A DNA stretch of 5,319 nt, from positions 1-5,319 of the forward strand of contig JAGODN010000200.1 of NCBI GenBank assembly GCA_017998195.1, written 5' to 3'. The stretch is from Desulfobulbus sp. (GTDB lineage: Bacteria > Desulfobacterota > Desulfobulbia > Desulfobulbales > Desulfobulbaceae). A program made the position numbers and the translations under genes. Under the pieces are notes generated by a model, which did no database searches, was not told where the DNA came from, and saw only the letters and a list, made by a program, of their open reading frames with translations. Below are positions 1 to 5,319 of the stretch, piece after piece (positions within the stretch are counted from its first letter, which is position 1; every line of letters starts with the position of its first letter).

Positions 1-370
1 GGGCCAGGCGAATGCGCAGGACATCATCACCCGGTTCGCCCGTCAGCGGATAGGCGTTGCCCAGCGCCTCGAAAACGGCGCGGTGGAAGGTGTCGGCCAG
101 GGCCTTGAGTTCACTGGCCTGGATCCCCTGCTCCACCGTGCTCTGTTTCAGGTAGAACTGGACCTCGTCCACCATGACCCGGCGATACCGGCGCAGATCC
201 ATGCCGGGCCGGGTGTAGAGCTGATCGACCCCGTCGTCGGGACCGGGCTCAAACCGGGGAGGGTTGCGCAGAAAAGCGGACGGGGTGCTGGTGGATGTGG
301 CGGCGCAGCCGACGAGCAGGCCAAAGACCAGCAGCAGTGCCGTGGCCATCAGTATCCGTGGTGTGTGCAT
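1..370 (-). CDS. DUF3313-like outer-membrane lipoprotein, N-terminal part (3' end beyond the window)
   Basis: Seen: an open frame starts at the ATG at 370 and runs off the left edge, giving 123 residues with no stop. It is preceded by a strong Shine-Dalgarno sequence. Residues 1-22 form a lipoprotein signal: a short basic start (MHTPR), a hydrophobic stretch at about 6-20 and the lipobox L-V-G-C with the acylated cysteine at 22. Ala at +2 favours outer-membrane sorting by the E. coli Lol rule. After a Ser/Thr-rich linker come a FEPGPDDGVDQLY segment (40-52), the YRRVMVDEVQFYL strand (62-74), a helix around ELKALADTFHRAV (87-99) and PGDDVLRIRLA (113-123). Known: this order (PGP...LY, Y+KVM+D, LADxFHxA, PGxDVLRLR) matches the DUF3313 family of lipoproteins, which I recall as roughly 200-230 residues, so about half is present. 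Their function is not established. Inferred: as the last visible gene of an efflux operon it may be an accessory envelope component. Reading frame and start are well supported; the family name rests on remembered motifs. Confidence 0.85.
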   Translation of the reverse strand, partial: MHTPRILMATALLLVFGLLVGCAATSTSTPSAFLRNPPRFEPGPDDGVDQLYTRPGMDLRRYRRVMVDEVQFYLKQSTVEQGIQASELKALADTFHRAVFEALGNAYPLTGEPGDDVLRIRLA

Positions 371-375
371 GTGTT

Positions 376-383
376 CCCTCCCC
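376..383 (-). promoter_or_regulatory. Ribosome binding site of the DUF3313-like lipoprotein gene
   Basis: On the minus strand the sequence reads GGGGAGGG, ending 5 bases before the ATG at 370. It is the strongest Shine-Dalgarno match in the window. It fixes the start of the lipoprotein and suggests that this gene is translated independently, unlike the coupled genes upstream. Confidence 0.75.
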
Positions 384-391
384 GGGTGGTG

Positions 392-406
392 GCGCCGCAG
401 CGGCGC
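392..406. repeat. Short perfect GC-only inverted repeat between the outer-membrane factor and lipoprotein genes
   Basis: GCGCCGC and GCGGCGC flank a single base. In RNA this would fold as a 6-bp stem with a 3-base loop. It lies just upstream of the lipoprotein Shine-Dalgarno sequence. No T-run follows on either strand, so it does not look like an intrinsic terminator. It could be a structure affecting mRNA stability or translation, or simply chance in GC-rich DNA. Confidence 0.35.
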
Positions 407-428
407 GGTCAGGTTTTCGGCCGCATCC

Positions 429-451
429 GAGCCGGTGTTCTTTCCCGGCTC
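429..451. repeat. 7-bp inverted repeat with 9-base spacer just after the outer-membrane factor stop codon
   Basis: GAGCCGG (429-435) and CCGGCTC (445-451) are perfect inverted arms around a 9-base spacer. On the transcribed (minus) strand the hairpin begins 4 bases after the TGA of the outer-membrane factor gene. No U-tract follows, so a factor-independent terminator is not supported. A 3'-end stabilising or processing hairpin is possible. Confidence 0.35.
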
Positions 452-455
452 CGCC

Positions 456-1880
456 TCATTGTCCACGGACCGGCTGGGCCAGCTCTTCCGCCTTGGCCAC
501 CCAGCCGCCGCCCAGGGCCTTGTACAGGCCGATCAGGGCGAGGTGCAAGTCGGCGCGGGTCTGGGTGGCGCTCAGTTCGACGTTGAACAGGCTGCGCTCG
601 GCATCGAGCACGGCCAGGTAATCGGTGTAGCCGTTGTCGTAGCGGAGCCGGGCGATGTCCGCGTACTGGCGCAGGCTGTTCACCTGGCTCTGCTGGGCGG
701 CGAGCTGCTTGCCGGTCTGGACTCGGGCCACGAGCGCGTCGTTCACTTCGCGAAATCCGTTCTGCACCGCCTGGCGGTAGCTGGCGAGCATCTCCGCCTG
801 CATGGCTTCGGCCTCGCGCACGTTGCCCGCGATCCGCCCCGCGGTGAAGATGGGCAGGCTCACCGGCACGCTGTACTGCCAGATCTTCGCCGGCCCGGTG
901 AACAGGTCGTCGAGGTCGCCGCTGGCCGAACCGAAGGCCCCGGTCAGGCCGATGGTCGGAAAATAGGCGGCCCGGGCCGCGCCGATGCGGGCATTGGCGG
1001 CGATCAGGTTCTGTTCGGCCCGGCGGATGTCGGGCCGTCGCGCGAGCAGGGTCGAGGGCAGGCCGGCGGCCGGTGCGGCCACCTCGAGTTCGTCGATGGA
1101 CCGACCGCGGGGAATAAGCCCGGGATTGCGGCCCAGGAGCACGCACAGTCCGTTTTCCTGCTGGGCCACCGCCTTTTCCAGGGCCGGGATGGCGGCCAGG
1201 GCCTCCTCGTACTGGGAGCGGTTCTGGCTCAGTTCGAGATCGGAGATGAGTCCGCCGGCGAACCGCTCCTGGAAGAGTTTGTAGGATTCCTCGCGGGTGC
1301 GCGCCGTCTGTCGGGTGATCTCCAGCTGGCGGTCCAGGGCGCGCAGGGTGACGTAGCCGGCGGCGACATCGCCCACCAGGGTGAGCACCACCCCGCGGCG
1401 GCCTTCCTCGCTGGCCAGCAGTTCGGCCCGGGCCGCCTCGGTCAGCCGGCGGATGCGGCCCCACAGGTCGATCTCCCAGCCGGCGCTGACCGAGACCGCA
1501 AAGCTGTCGGTGGTGGACTTGTAGCCGGGCGAGACCGGGTTGTCGCCCGCCTCGCTGGTCCGCTGCCGGCCGGCCTCGCCGCTTGCCCCCACCTGGGGGA
1601 ACAGGTCGGCGCGGGTGGCGCCGTAGCGGCCGGCATACTGCTCGACCCTGGCGGCGGCGATGCGCAGGTCCTGGTTTTCCCTGAGGGCCGCGGCGATCAG
1701 CTCGGTGAGCACCGGGTCGGCGAACAGTTCCCACCAGGCGGTGCCCGCCAGTTCGCGGCCATCCTGTTCAGTCAGGCGCCAGGAATCCGGGGTGTCGACC
1801 TCGGGTTGCCGGTAGTCCGGGCCGATGGTGCAGCCGCCCAGGCACCACACCAGGAGACAGAGAAAGAGGATCCGCTGCAT
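456..1880 (-). CDS. Outer-membrane factor (OprM/NodT-type lipoprotein) of the RND efflux pump
   Basis: Complete protein of 474 residues, the usual length for OprM-type exit ducts, which form trimers spanning the outer membrane and periplasm. Seen: a signal peptide with hydrophobic core at 4-15 and lipobox L-G-G-C with the acylated cysteine at 17, followed by the typical TIGPDYRQPEV segment. Thr at +2 fits outer-membrane sorting. The two tandem TolC-like repeats are recognisable: the first has WEIDLWGRIRR (135-145) and the helical stretch FAGGLISDLELSQNR (207-221); the second has ARRPDIRRAEQNL (280-292), ARIGAARAAYFPTI (297-310), PIFTAGR (343-349), NGYTDYLAVLDAERSLFN (416-433) and ALGGGW (455-460). 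The ATG at 1880 is chosen because it puts the lipobox at the right distance and lies 4 bases after the transporter stop codon. Its upstream position after the adaptor and transporter genes makes it the dedicated duct of this pump. No frameshift or missing segment is visible. It terminates with TGA at 456-458. Confidence 0.96.
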   Translation of the reverse strand: MQRILFLCLLVWCLGGCTIGPDYRQPEVDTPDSWRLTEQDGRELAGTAWWELFADPVLTELIAAALRENQDLRIAAARVEQYAGRYGATRADLFPQVGASGEAGRQRTSEAGDNPVSPGYKSTTDSFAVSVSAGWEIDLWGRIRRLTEAARAELLASEEGRRGVVLTLVGDVAAGYVTLRALDRQLEITRQTARTREESYKLFQERFAGGLISDLELSQNRSQYEEALAAIPALEKAVAQQENGLCVLLGRNPGLIPRGRSIDELEVAAPAAGLPSTLLARRPDIRRAEQNLIAANARIGAARAAYFPTIGLTGAFGSASGDLDDLFTGPAKIWQYSVPVSLPIFTAGRIAGNVREAEAMQAEMLASYRQAVQNGFREVNDALVARVQTGKQLAAQQSQVNSLRQYADIARLRYDNGYTDYLAVLDAERSLFNVELSATQTRADLHLALIGLYKALGGGWVAKAEELAQPVRGQ

Positions 1881-1884
1881 GGTC

Positions 1885-4800
1885 TCACTCGCCTCCCGCG
1901 TGACCGGATGGGGCCGTTGGCGGCGGTGTTCGCTTGCCGCCGCTCAGTCGTTCGACCACGAAATAACAGACCGGGATGAGCAGCACGCCCAGGCAGGTGG
2001 CCGCCACCATGCCGCCGATGACCGCGTTGCCCATCACCTGGCGCGAGATCGCCCCGGCGCCGCTGGCCAGGGCAAGCGGCACGCAGCCGAGGATGAAGGC
2101 GAACGAGGTCATGAGGATCGGCCGCAGGCGCAACCGGGCGCCCTCCAGGGTCGCCTCGATCAGCGGCCGCCCCTTTTCGTATTCCATCTTGGCGAACTCG
2201 ACGATGAGGATGGCGTTCTTGGCCGACAGGCCGATGAGCATCACCAGGCCGATCTGGGCGTAGACGTTGTTCTCCTGGCCGCGCAGCAGCAGTGCGCCAA
2301 AGGCGCCGGCCACGGCGATGGGGGTGCAGAGCAGCACCGAGAAGGGCAGCGACCAGCTCTCGTACTGCGCCGCCAGAATGAGGAACACGCAGAGCAGCGA
2401 GAAGGCGAAGATGACCACCGGCGACACCCCCTTCTGCGCCTGCCACTCCTGGAAGCTCATGCCCATGTAGTCGTACCCCATTTCCGCGGGCATGGTTGCG
2501 GCGAACACCTCCTCCAGGGCCCGCATCGCCTGGGCCGAACTGTAGCCGGGGTTGGCGTTGGCATTGATCTGGGCCGCCCGGTAGAGGTTGTAGCGCATGG
2601 TGAACTCCGGCCCGGTCATGTTCTTCACCGTGGTCAGGGCCGACAGGGGCACGGTTTTGCCGTCCTGGTTGCGCACGTAGAACTGGCCGATGTTGTCGAT
2701 GGTGGTGCGGTAGTCGCCCTCGGCCTGGATGTAGACCTGCCACTGACGACCGAACTGGTTGAAATAGTTGATGAAGCCGCTGCCCATGAAGCTCTGCAGG
2801 GTCTTGTAGACGTCACCCACCTTGACCCCCTGCTTGAGCACCTTGTCCTGGTCGACATCCACGTACAACTGGGGCACGGTCGGCCGGAAGGTGGTGGTGA
2901 CGCTGGCCAGCTCCGGCCGTTTCCGGGCCGCCTCGACAAAGGCGGTGGTGTTGGCGGCGAGGAACTCCAGGTCCTTGCCGGCCCGGTCCTCGAGCATGAA
3001 GGTGACCCCGCCCGAGGTGCCGATGCCGGGGATGGCCGGCGGCGAAAAGGCAAAGCCGATGGCGCCGGGCAGCCCGCCGAGCTTCTGGTTCAGGCTCTTT
3101 TTGATCGCCTCGTACTGGACCGCCGGTTCCTTGCGCGCGGCCCAGTCCTCGAGGGTGACGAAGAAGAAGGCGCTGTAGGTGTTGGTCACCTGGCTGAGCA
3201 TCGAGTAGCCGATGACCGAGGTGCAGTATTTGACCCCCGGGGTCGCCATGATCAATTGCTCCGCCTGCCCGGTCAACTCGCGGGTGCGCTGCAGCGAGGC
3301 TGCGTCCGGCAGCTGGATGCCGGCAAAGACGTAGCCCTGGTCCTCCTCCGGGAGAAAGCCCATGGGCACCGTCTTGCCGAACAGAGCGGTCAGCGCCACC
3401 ATGCCCACGAGCAGGAGCAGGCTGATGGCGCTCTTGCGCACCGCCACCCGGCACAGGCCGACATAGCCGTCGGTGGTCCTGGCGAACACCCGGTTGAACC
3501 AGTCGTAGAATTTCTGCAGCGGCCCGCTGCCCCGCTTCTTCGGCTTGAGCAACAGGGCGCAGAGCGCCGGGGAAAGGGTCAGGGCGTTGAAGGCGGAGAT
3601 GAGCACCGACAGGGCGATGGTCAGGGCGAACTGCTGGTAGAGCCGGCCGGTGATGCCGGGGATGAAGGCCGTGGGCACGAACACCGCGGCCAGGATGATG
3701 GCGATGGCGATGACCGGCCCGGACACCTCCTCCATGGCCTTGAAGGTGGCCTCCTTGGGGCTGAGCCCGTGTTCGATGTGATGCTCGACCGCCTCGACCA
3801 CGACGATGGCGTCATCGACCACCAGGCCGATGGCCAGCACCAGGCCGAACAGGGACAGGGTGTTGATGGAGAAGCCGAACAGGGGAAAGAACATGAACGT
3901 GCCCACCAGCGACACCGGCACGGCCAACAGCGGAATGAGCGTGGCCCGCCAGCCCTGGAGGAACAGGAACACCACCAGGATGACCAGCACCAGGGCCTCG
4001 AACAGGGTATGCTCGATCTCCTTGATGCCCTCGGTCACCGCCAGGGTGGTGTCCAGGCTGACCACGTAGTCGAGATCCGGCGGAAACCGCTGCTTCAGGT
4101 CCTCCATCAGCGCCTTGGCGCCGTTGGCCGCCTCGACCGCGTTGGAGCCCGGCATCTGGTAGAGGGCGATCAGGGCGCTGGGTTTGCCGTTGAGCCGCCC
4201 TTCCATGCTGTAGGTCTGGGCGCCGAGTTCGATCCGGGCCACGTCGGCCACGCGCACCATCGAGCCGTCCGGGTTGGCGCGCAGCACCACCCGGCCGAAA
4301 TCCTCGGCCGACTGCAGCCGGCCCTGGGCGCGCACCGCGTAGGTGAACTCCTGGCCCGGCGGCACCGGCTCGGCGCCCACCTGGCCGGCCGGGTTGACCG
4401 TGTTCTGGGTATTGATCGCATCGACGATCTCGGGGATGGTGATGTTGAGCCGGGCCAGCCGGTCCGGCTTGACCCACATGCGCATGGCGTACTTGCCGGC
4501 GCCGAAGATGGTCACGCTGGCGATGCCCGGAATCCGGGTCATCTGGTCGTTGATGTTGATGTAGCAGTAGTTGGCGAGAAAGACGTTGTCGTAGGTGCCG
4601 TTCGGCGAATAGAGGCCGAACATGATCAAGGGCGAGGCGGTGGATTTCTCCACTTTGACGCCGTAATTGCGCACGTCGCTGGGCAGCTGCGATTCGGCCT
4701 GGCCCTTGCGCATCTGCACCAGCAACTGGTCGGTGTTGGTGTCGGTCTTGATGTCGAAGTTGACCGTCAGCTTGGTCTCGCCGTTGTTGGCGTTGATCGA

Positions 4801-5037
4801 GTACATGTAGTTCATGTTGTCCAAGCCCGACATCTCCTGCTCGATGGGCGTGGCCACGGACTGTTCCAGGGTGAGCGCGTCGGCGCCGGTGTAGGTGGTG
4901 GACACCTTGATCTCCGGCGGCACGATGTTGGGGAACTGGGCCGTGGGCAGGCCGCTCATGGCCACCAGGCCGATGATGACCATGAGGATCGACAGCACCA
5001 TGGCCACGATGGGCCGGTTGATGAAGAAGCGGGCCAT
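1885..5037 (-). CDS. RND efflux transporter, HAE-1 family (AcrB/MexB type), inner-membrane proton-driven pump
   Basis: Complete protein of 1050 residues (AcrB has 1049). It is expected to form a trimer exporting hydrophobic or amphiphilic compounds by proton antiport. Seen: the family start MARFFINRPIVAMVL with TM1 (about 10-30); a periplasmic porter/docking loop to about 335; TM2-TM6 (about 340-497); a second periplasmic loop (about 558-870); TM8-TM12 (about 871-1028). The proton-relay residues are all present: Asp408 and Asp409 in GLVVDDAIVVVE (TM4), Lys940 in GLSAKNAILIVEFAK (TM10), and Arg970 and Thr977 in RLRPILMTSFAF (TM11). They match AcrB D407, D408, K940, R971 and T978. The Asp pair indicates HAE-1 and argues against the heavy-metal class. 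Differences from AcrB: position 136 is Pro instead of Phe, the switch loop reads GYSMLSQVTNTYS (610-622), and Cys158 and Cys605 lie in periplasmic domains. The C-terminal tail (about 1031-1050) is Pro/Gly-rich. The start lies 3 bases after the adaptor stop. Substrate cannot be told from sequence. Confidence 0.98.
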   Translation of the reverse strand: MARFFINRPIVAMVLSILMVIIGLVAMSGLPTAQFPNIVPPEIKVSTTYTGADALTLEQSVATPIEQEMSGLDNMNYMYSINANNGETKLTVNFDIKTDTNTDQLLVQMRKGQAESQLPSDVRNYGVKVEKSTASPLIMFGLYSPNGTYDNVFLANYCYININDQMTRIPGIASVTIFGAGKYAMRMWVKPDRLARLNITIPEIVDAINTQNTVNPAGQVGAEPVPPGQEFTYAVRAQGRLQSAEDFGRVVLRANPDGSMVRVADVARIELGAQTYSMEGRLNGKPSALIALYQMPGSNAVEAANGAKALMEDLKQRFPPDLDYVVSLDTTLAVTEGIKEIEHTLFEALVLVILVVFLFLQGWRATLIPLLAVPVSLVGTFMFFPLFGFSINTLSLFGLVLAIGLVVDDAIVVVEAVEHHIEHGLSPKEATFKAMEEVSGPVIAIAIILAAVFVPTAFIPGITGRLYQQFALTIALSVLISAFNALTLSPALCALLLKPKKRGSGPLQKFYDWFNRVFARTTDGYVGLCRVAVRKSAISLLLLVGMVALTALFGKTVPMGFLPEEDQGYVFAGIQLPDAASLQRTRELTGQAEQLIMATPGVKYCTSVIGYSMLSQVTNTYSAFFFVTLEDWAARKEPAVQYEAIKKSLNQKLGGLPGAIGFAFSPPAIPGIGTSGGVTFMLEDRAGKDLEFLAANTTAFVEAARKRPELASVTTTFRPTVPQLYVDVDQDKVLKQGVKVGDVYKTLQSFMGSGFINYFNQFGRQWQVYIQAEGDYRTTIDNIGQFYVRNQDGKTVPLSALTTVKNMTGPEFTMRYNLYRAAQINANANPGYSSAQAMRALEEVFAATMPAEMGYDYMGMSFQEWQAQKGVSPVVIFAFSLLCVFLILAAQYESWSLPFSVLLCTPIAVAGAFGALLLRGQENNVYAQIGLVMLIGLSAKNAILIVEFAKMEYEKGRPLIEATLEGARLRLRPILMTSFAFILGCVPLALASGAGAISRQVMGNAVIGGMVAATCLGVLLIPVCYFVVERLSGGKRTPPPTAPSGHAGGE
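1892..1897 (-). promoter_or_regulatory. Ribosome binding site of the outer-membrane factor gene, inside the transporter gene
   Basis: GGGAGG on the minus strand, 11 bases before the ATG at 1880, lies within the last codons of the transporter gene. The spacing is rather long. With a TGA-GACC-ATG junction, re-initiation by ribosomes finishing the transporter is likely to contribute (inference). Confidence 0.5.
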
Positions 5038-5040
5038 GGC

Positions 5041-5319
5041 TCACCCCTTGTCCGCTTGGGGGGCGGTGCCGGCGGGCGGGGCGGGGGTGTAGGGCTTGAC
5101 GGTCACGGTCATGCCGGGCCGCACCTTCTGCACCCCTTCCACCACCACCTGGTCGCCGGCCGCGAGCCCCCGCTCGATCAGCCAGTCACCGTTGATCCGC
5201 TCGCCGACCTGCACCGGTCGCACCTCGACGGTGCTGTTGGCGCCGACCACGGCCACCAGGGTGCGGCCCTGGACCTCGGTCACCGCCCGCTGGGGGATGA
5301 GCAGCGCCCCCTGGCGCTC
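5041..5319 (-). CDS. Periplasmic adaptor / membrane fusion protein (AcrA/MexA type), C-terminal 92 residues; 5' end beyond the window
   Basis: The frame is open from the right edge to the TGA at 5041-5043. An in-frame GTG at 5283 is not the real start, because the family signature continues upstream to the edge (ALLIPQRAVTEVQGR, fragment residues 5-19). Known: that segment is the end of the beta-barrel domain of AcrA/MexA-type adaptors. Residues from about 20 to 75 are the membrane-proximal domain, with VEVRPVQVGERINGDWLI (31-48) and the hallmark GLAAGDQVVVEGVQKVRPGM (51-70). The domain sits against the RND transporter and couples it to the outer-membrane duct. The protein ends in a Pro/Ala-rich tail (about 77-92). 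The N-terminal signal, lipoyl and hairpin domains lie outside the window (adaptors are usually 370-420 residues). It is the first visible gene of the operon; its stop lies 3 bases before the transporter ATG. Identity as an adaptor is firm; whether it is lipid-anchored cannot be seen. Confidence 0.95.
   Translation of the reverse strand, partial: ERQGALLIPQRAVTEVQGRTLVAVVGANSTVEVRPVQVGERINGDWLIERGLAAGDQVVVEGVQKVRPGMTVTVKPYTPAPPAGTAPQADKG
5044..5049 (-). promoter_or_regulatory. Ribosome binding site of the RND transporter gene, inside the adaptor gene
   Basis: AAGGGG on the minus strand, 6 bases before the ATG at 5037, directly abuts the adaptor stop codon (AAGGGG-TGA-GCC-ATG). It supports the chosen transporter start, which also gives the family-typical MARFFINRP N-terminus, and indicates translational coupling with the adaptor. 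Confidence 0.7.

Noticed and set aside
371..455. Intrinsic terminator between the outer-membrane factor and the lipoprotein gene
   Set aside because: Neither inverted repeat is followed by a T-run on the transcribed strand, so factor-independent termination is not supported.
264..1979. A 571-codon open frame on the plus strand, antisense to the outer-membrane factor gene
   Set aside because: Its translation is low-complexity Gly/Ala/Arg/Gln-rich with no recognisable domain, and it lies opposite a clearly conserved gene. Long antisense open frames are expected opposite GC-rich genes where stop codons are rare.
2026..2028. Asn1004 in the transporter, first taken as loss of the proton-relay threonine (AcrB Thr978)
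   Set aside because: Counting back from the C-terminus of AcrB shows that Thr978 lies in the LMTS motif of TM11. The equivalent Thr977 is present here. Asn1004 aligns with AcrB position 1005, which is not a relay residue.
3812..5044. A 410-codon frame on the minus strand overlapping the 5' part of the transporter gene
   Set aside because: It is a frame-shifted reading of the same DNA, rich in His, Arg, Gly and Gln. The transporter frame carries all the family motifs without interruption. The same applies to the other minus-strand shadow frames at 409-1734 and 1772-2743.
5041..5283. A stand-alone 80-residue protein starting at the GTG at 5283
   Set aside because: The open frame and adaptor family similarity continue upstream to the window edge, so this is the tail of a larger adaptor gene.

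Overview
The window is the 3' part of a drug-efflux type operon. All genes are on the minus strand and are transcribed from high to low coordinates. In transcription order they are: (1) the C-terminal 92 residues of a periplasmic adaptor (membrane fusion protein, AcrA/MexA type), cut by the right edge; (2) a complete 1050-residue inner-membrane RND transporter of the hydrophobe/amphiphile efflux class (HAE-1, AcrB/MexB type); (3) a complete 474-residue outer-membrane factor of the OprM/NodT type with a lipoprotein signal; (4) the first 123 residues of a small lipoprotein resembling the DUF3313 family, cut by the left edge. Coding density is close to total. The only gap longer than a few bases is the 85 bases at 371-455.

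Genes 1 to 3 are packed 3 and 4 bases apart, and their ribosome binding sites lie inside or across the end of the preceding gene. This is the arrangement expected for translational coupling and balanced output of a tripartite pump. The DUF3313-like gene follows after the 85-base gap, which holds two short GC-rich inverted repeats and a strong Shine-Dalgarno sequence. No intrinsic terminator (hairpin plus T-run) is visible in the gap, so the lipoprotein is probably co-transcribed. No promoter, regulator gene, RNA gene, mobile element or CRISPR array is visible. Any promoter and regulator should lie beyond the right edge, upstream of the adaptor.

The proteins would work together as follows. The transporter takes amphiphilic substrates from the periplasm or outer leaflet using the proton gradient. 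The adaptor bridges it to the outer-membrane factor, which forms the exit duct. The role of the DUF3313-like lipoprotein is unknown.

The DNA is GC-rich, with strong G/C preference at third codon positions, and the two-membrane machinery shows a Gram-negative (diderm) bacterium. The overall flavour of the proteins, with a DUF3313-type lipoprotein beside an HAE-1 pump, would fit a proteobacterium or Desulfobacterota member. That placement is an impression and not a demonstrated assignment.

Nothing here looks like an undescribed system. The most interesting point is the lipoprotein as a possible fourth component of the pump.
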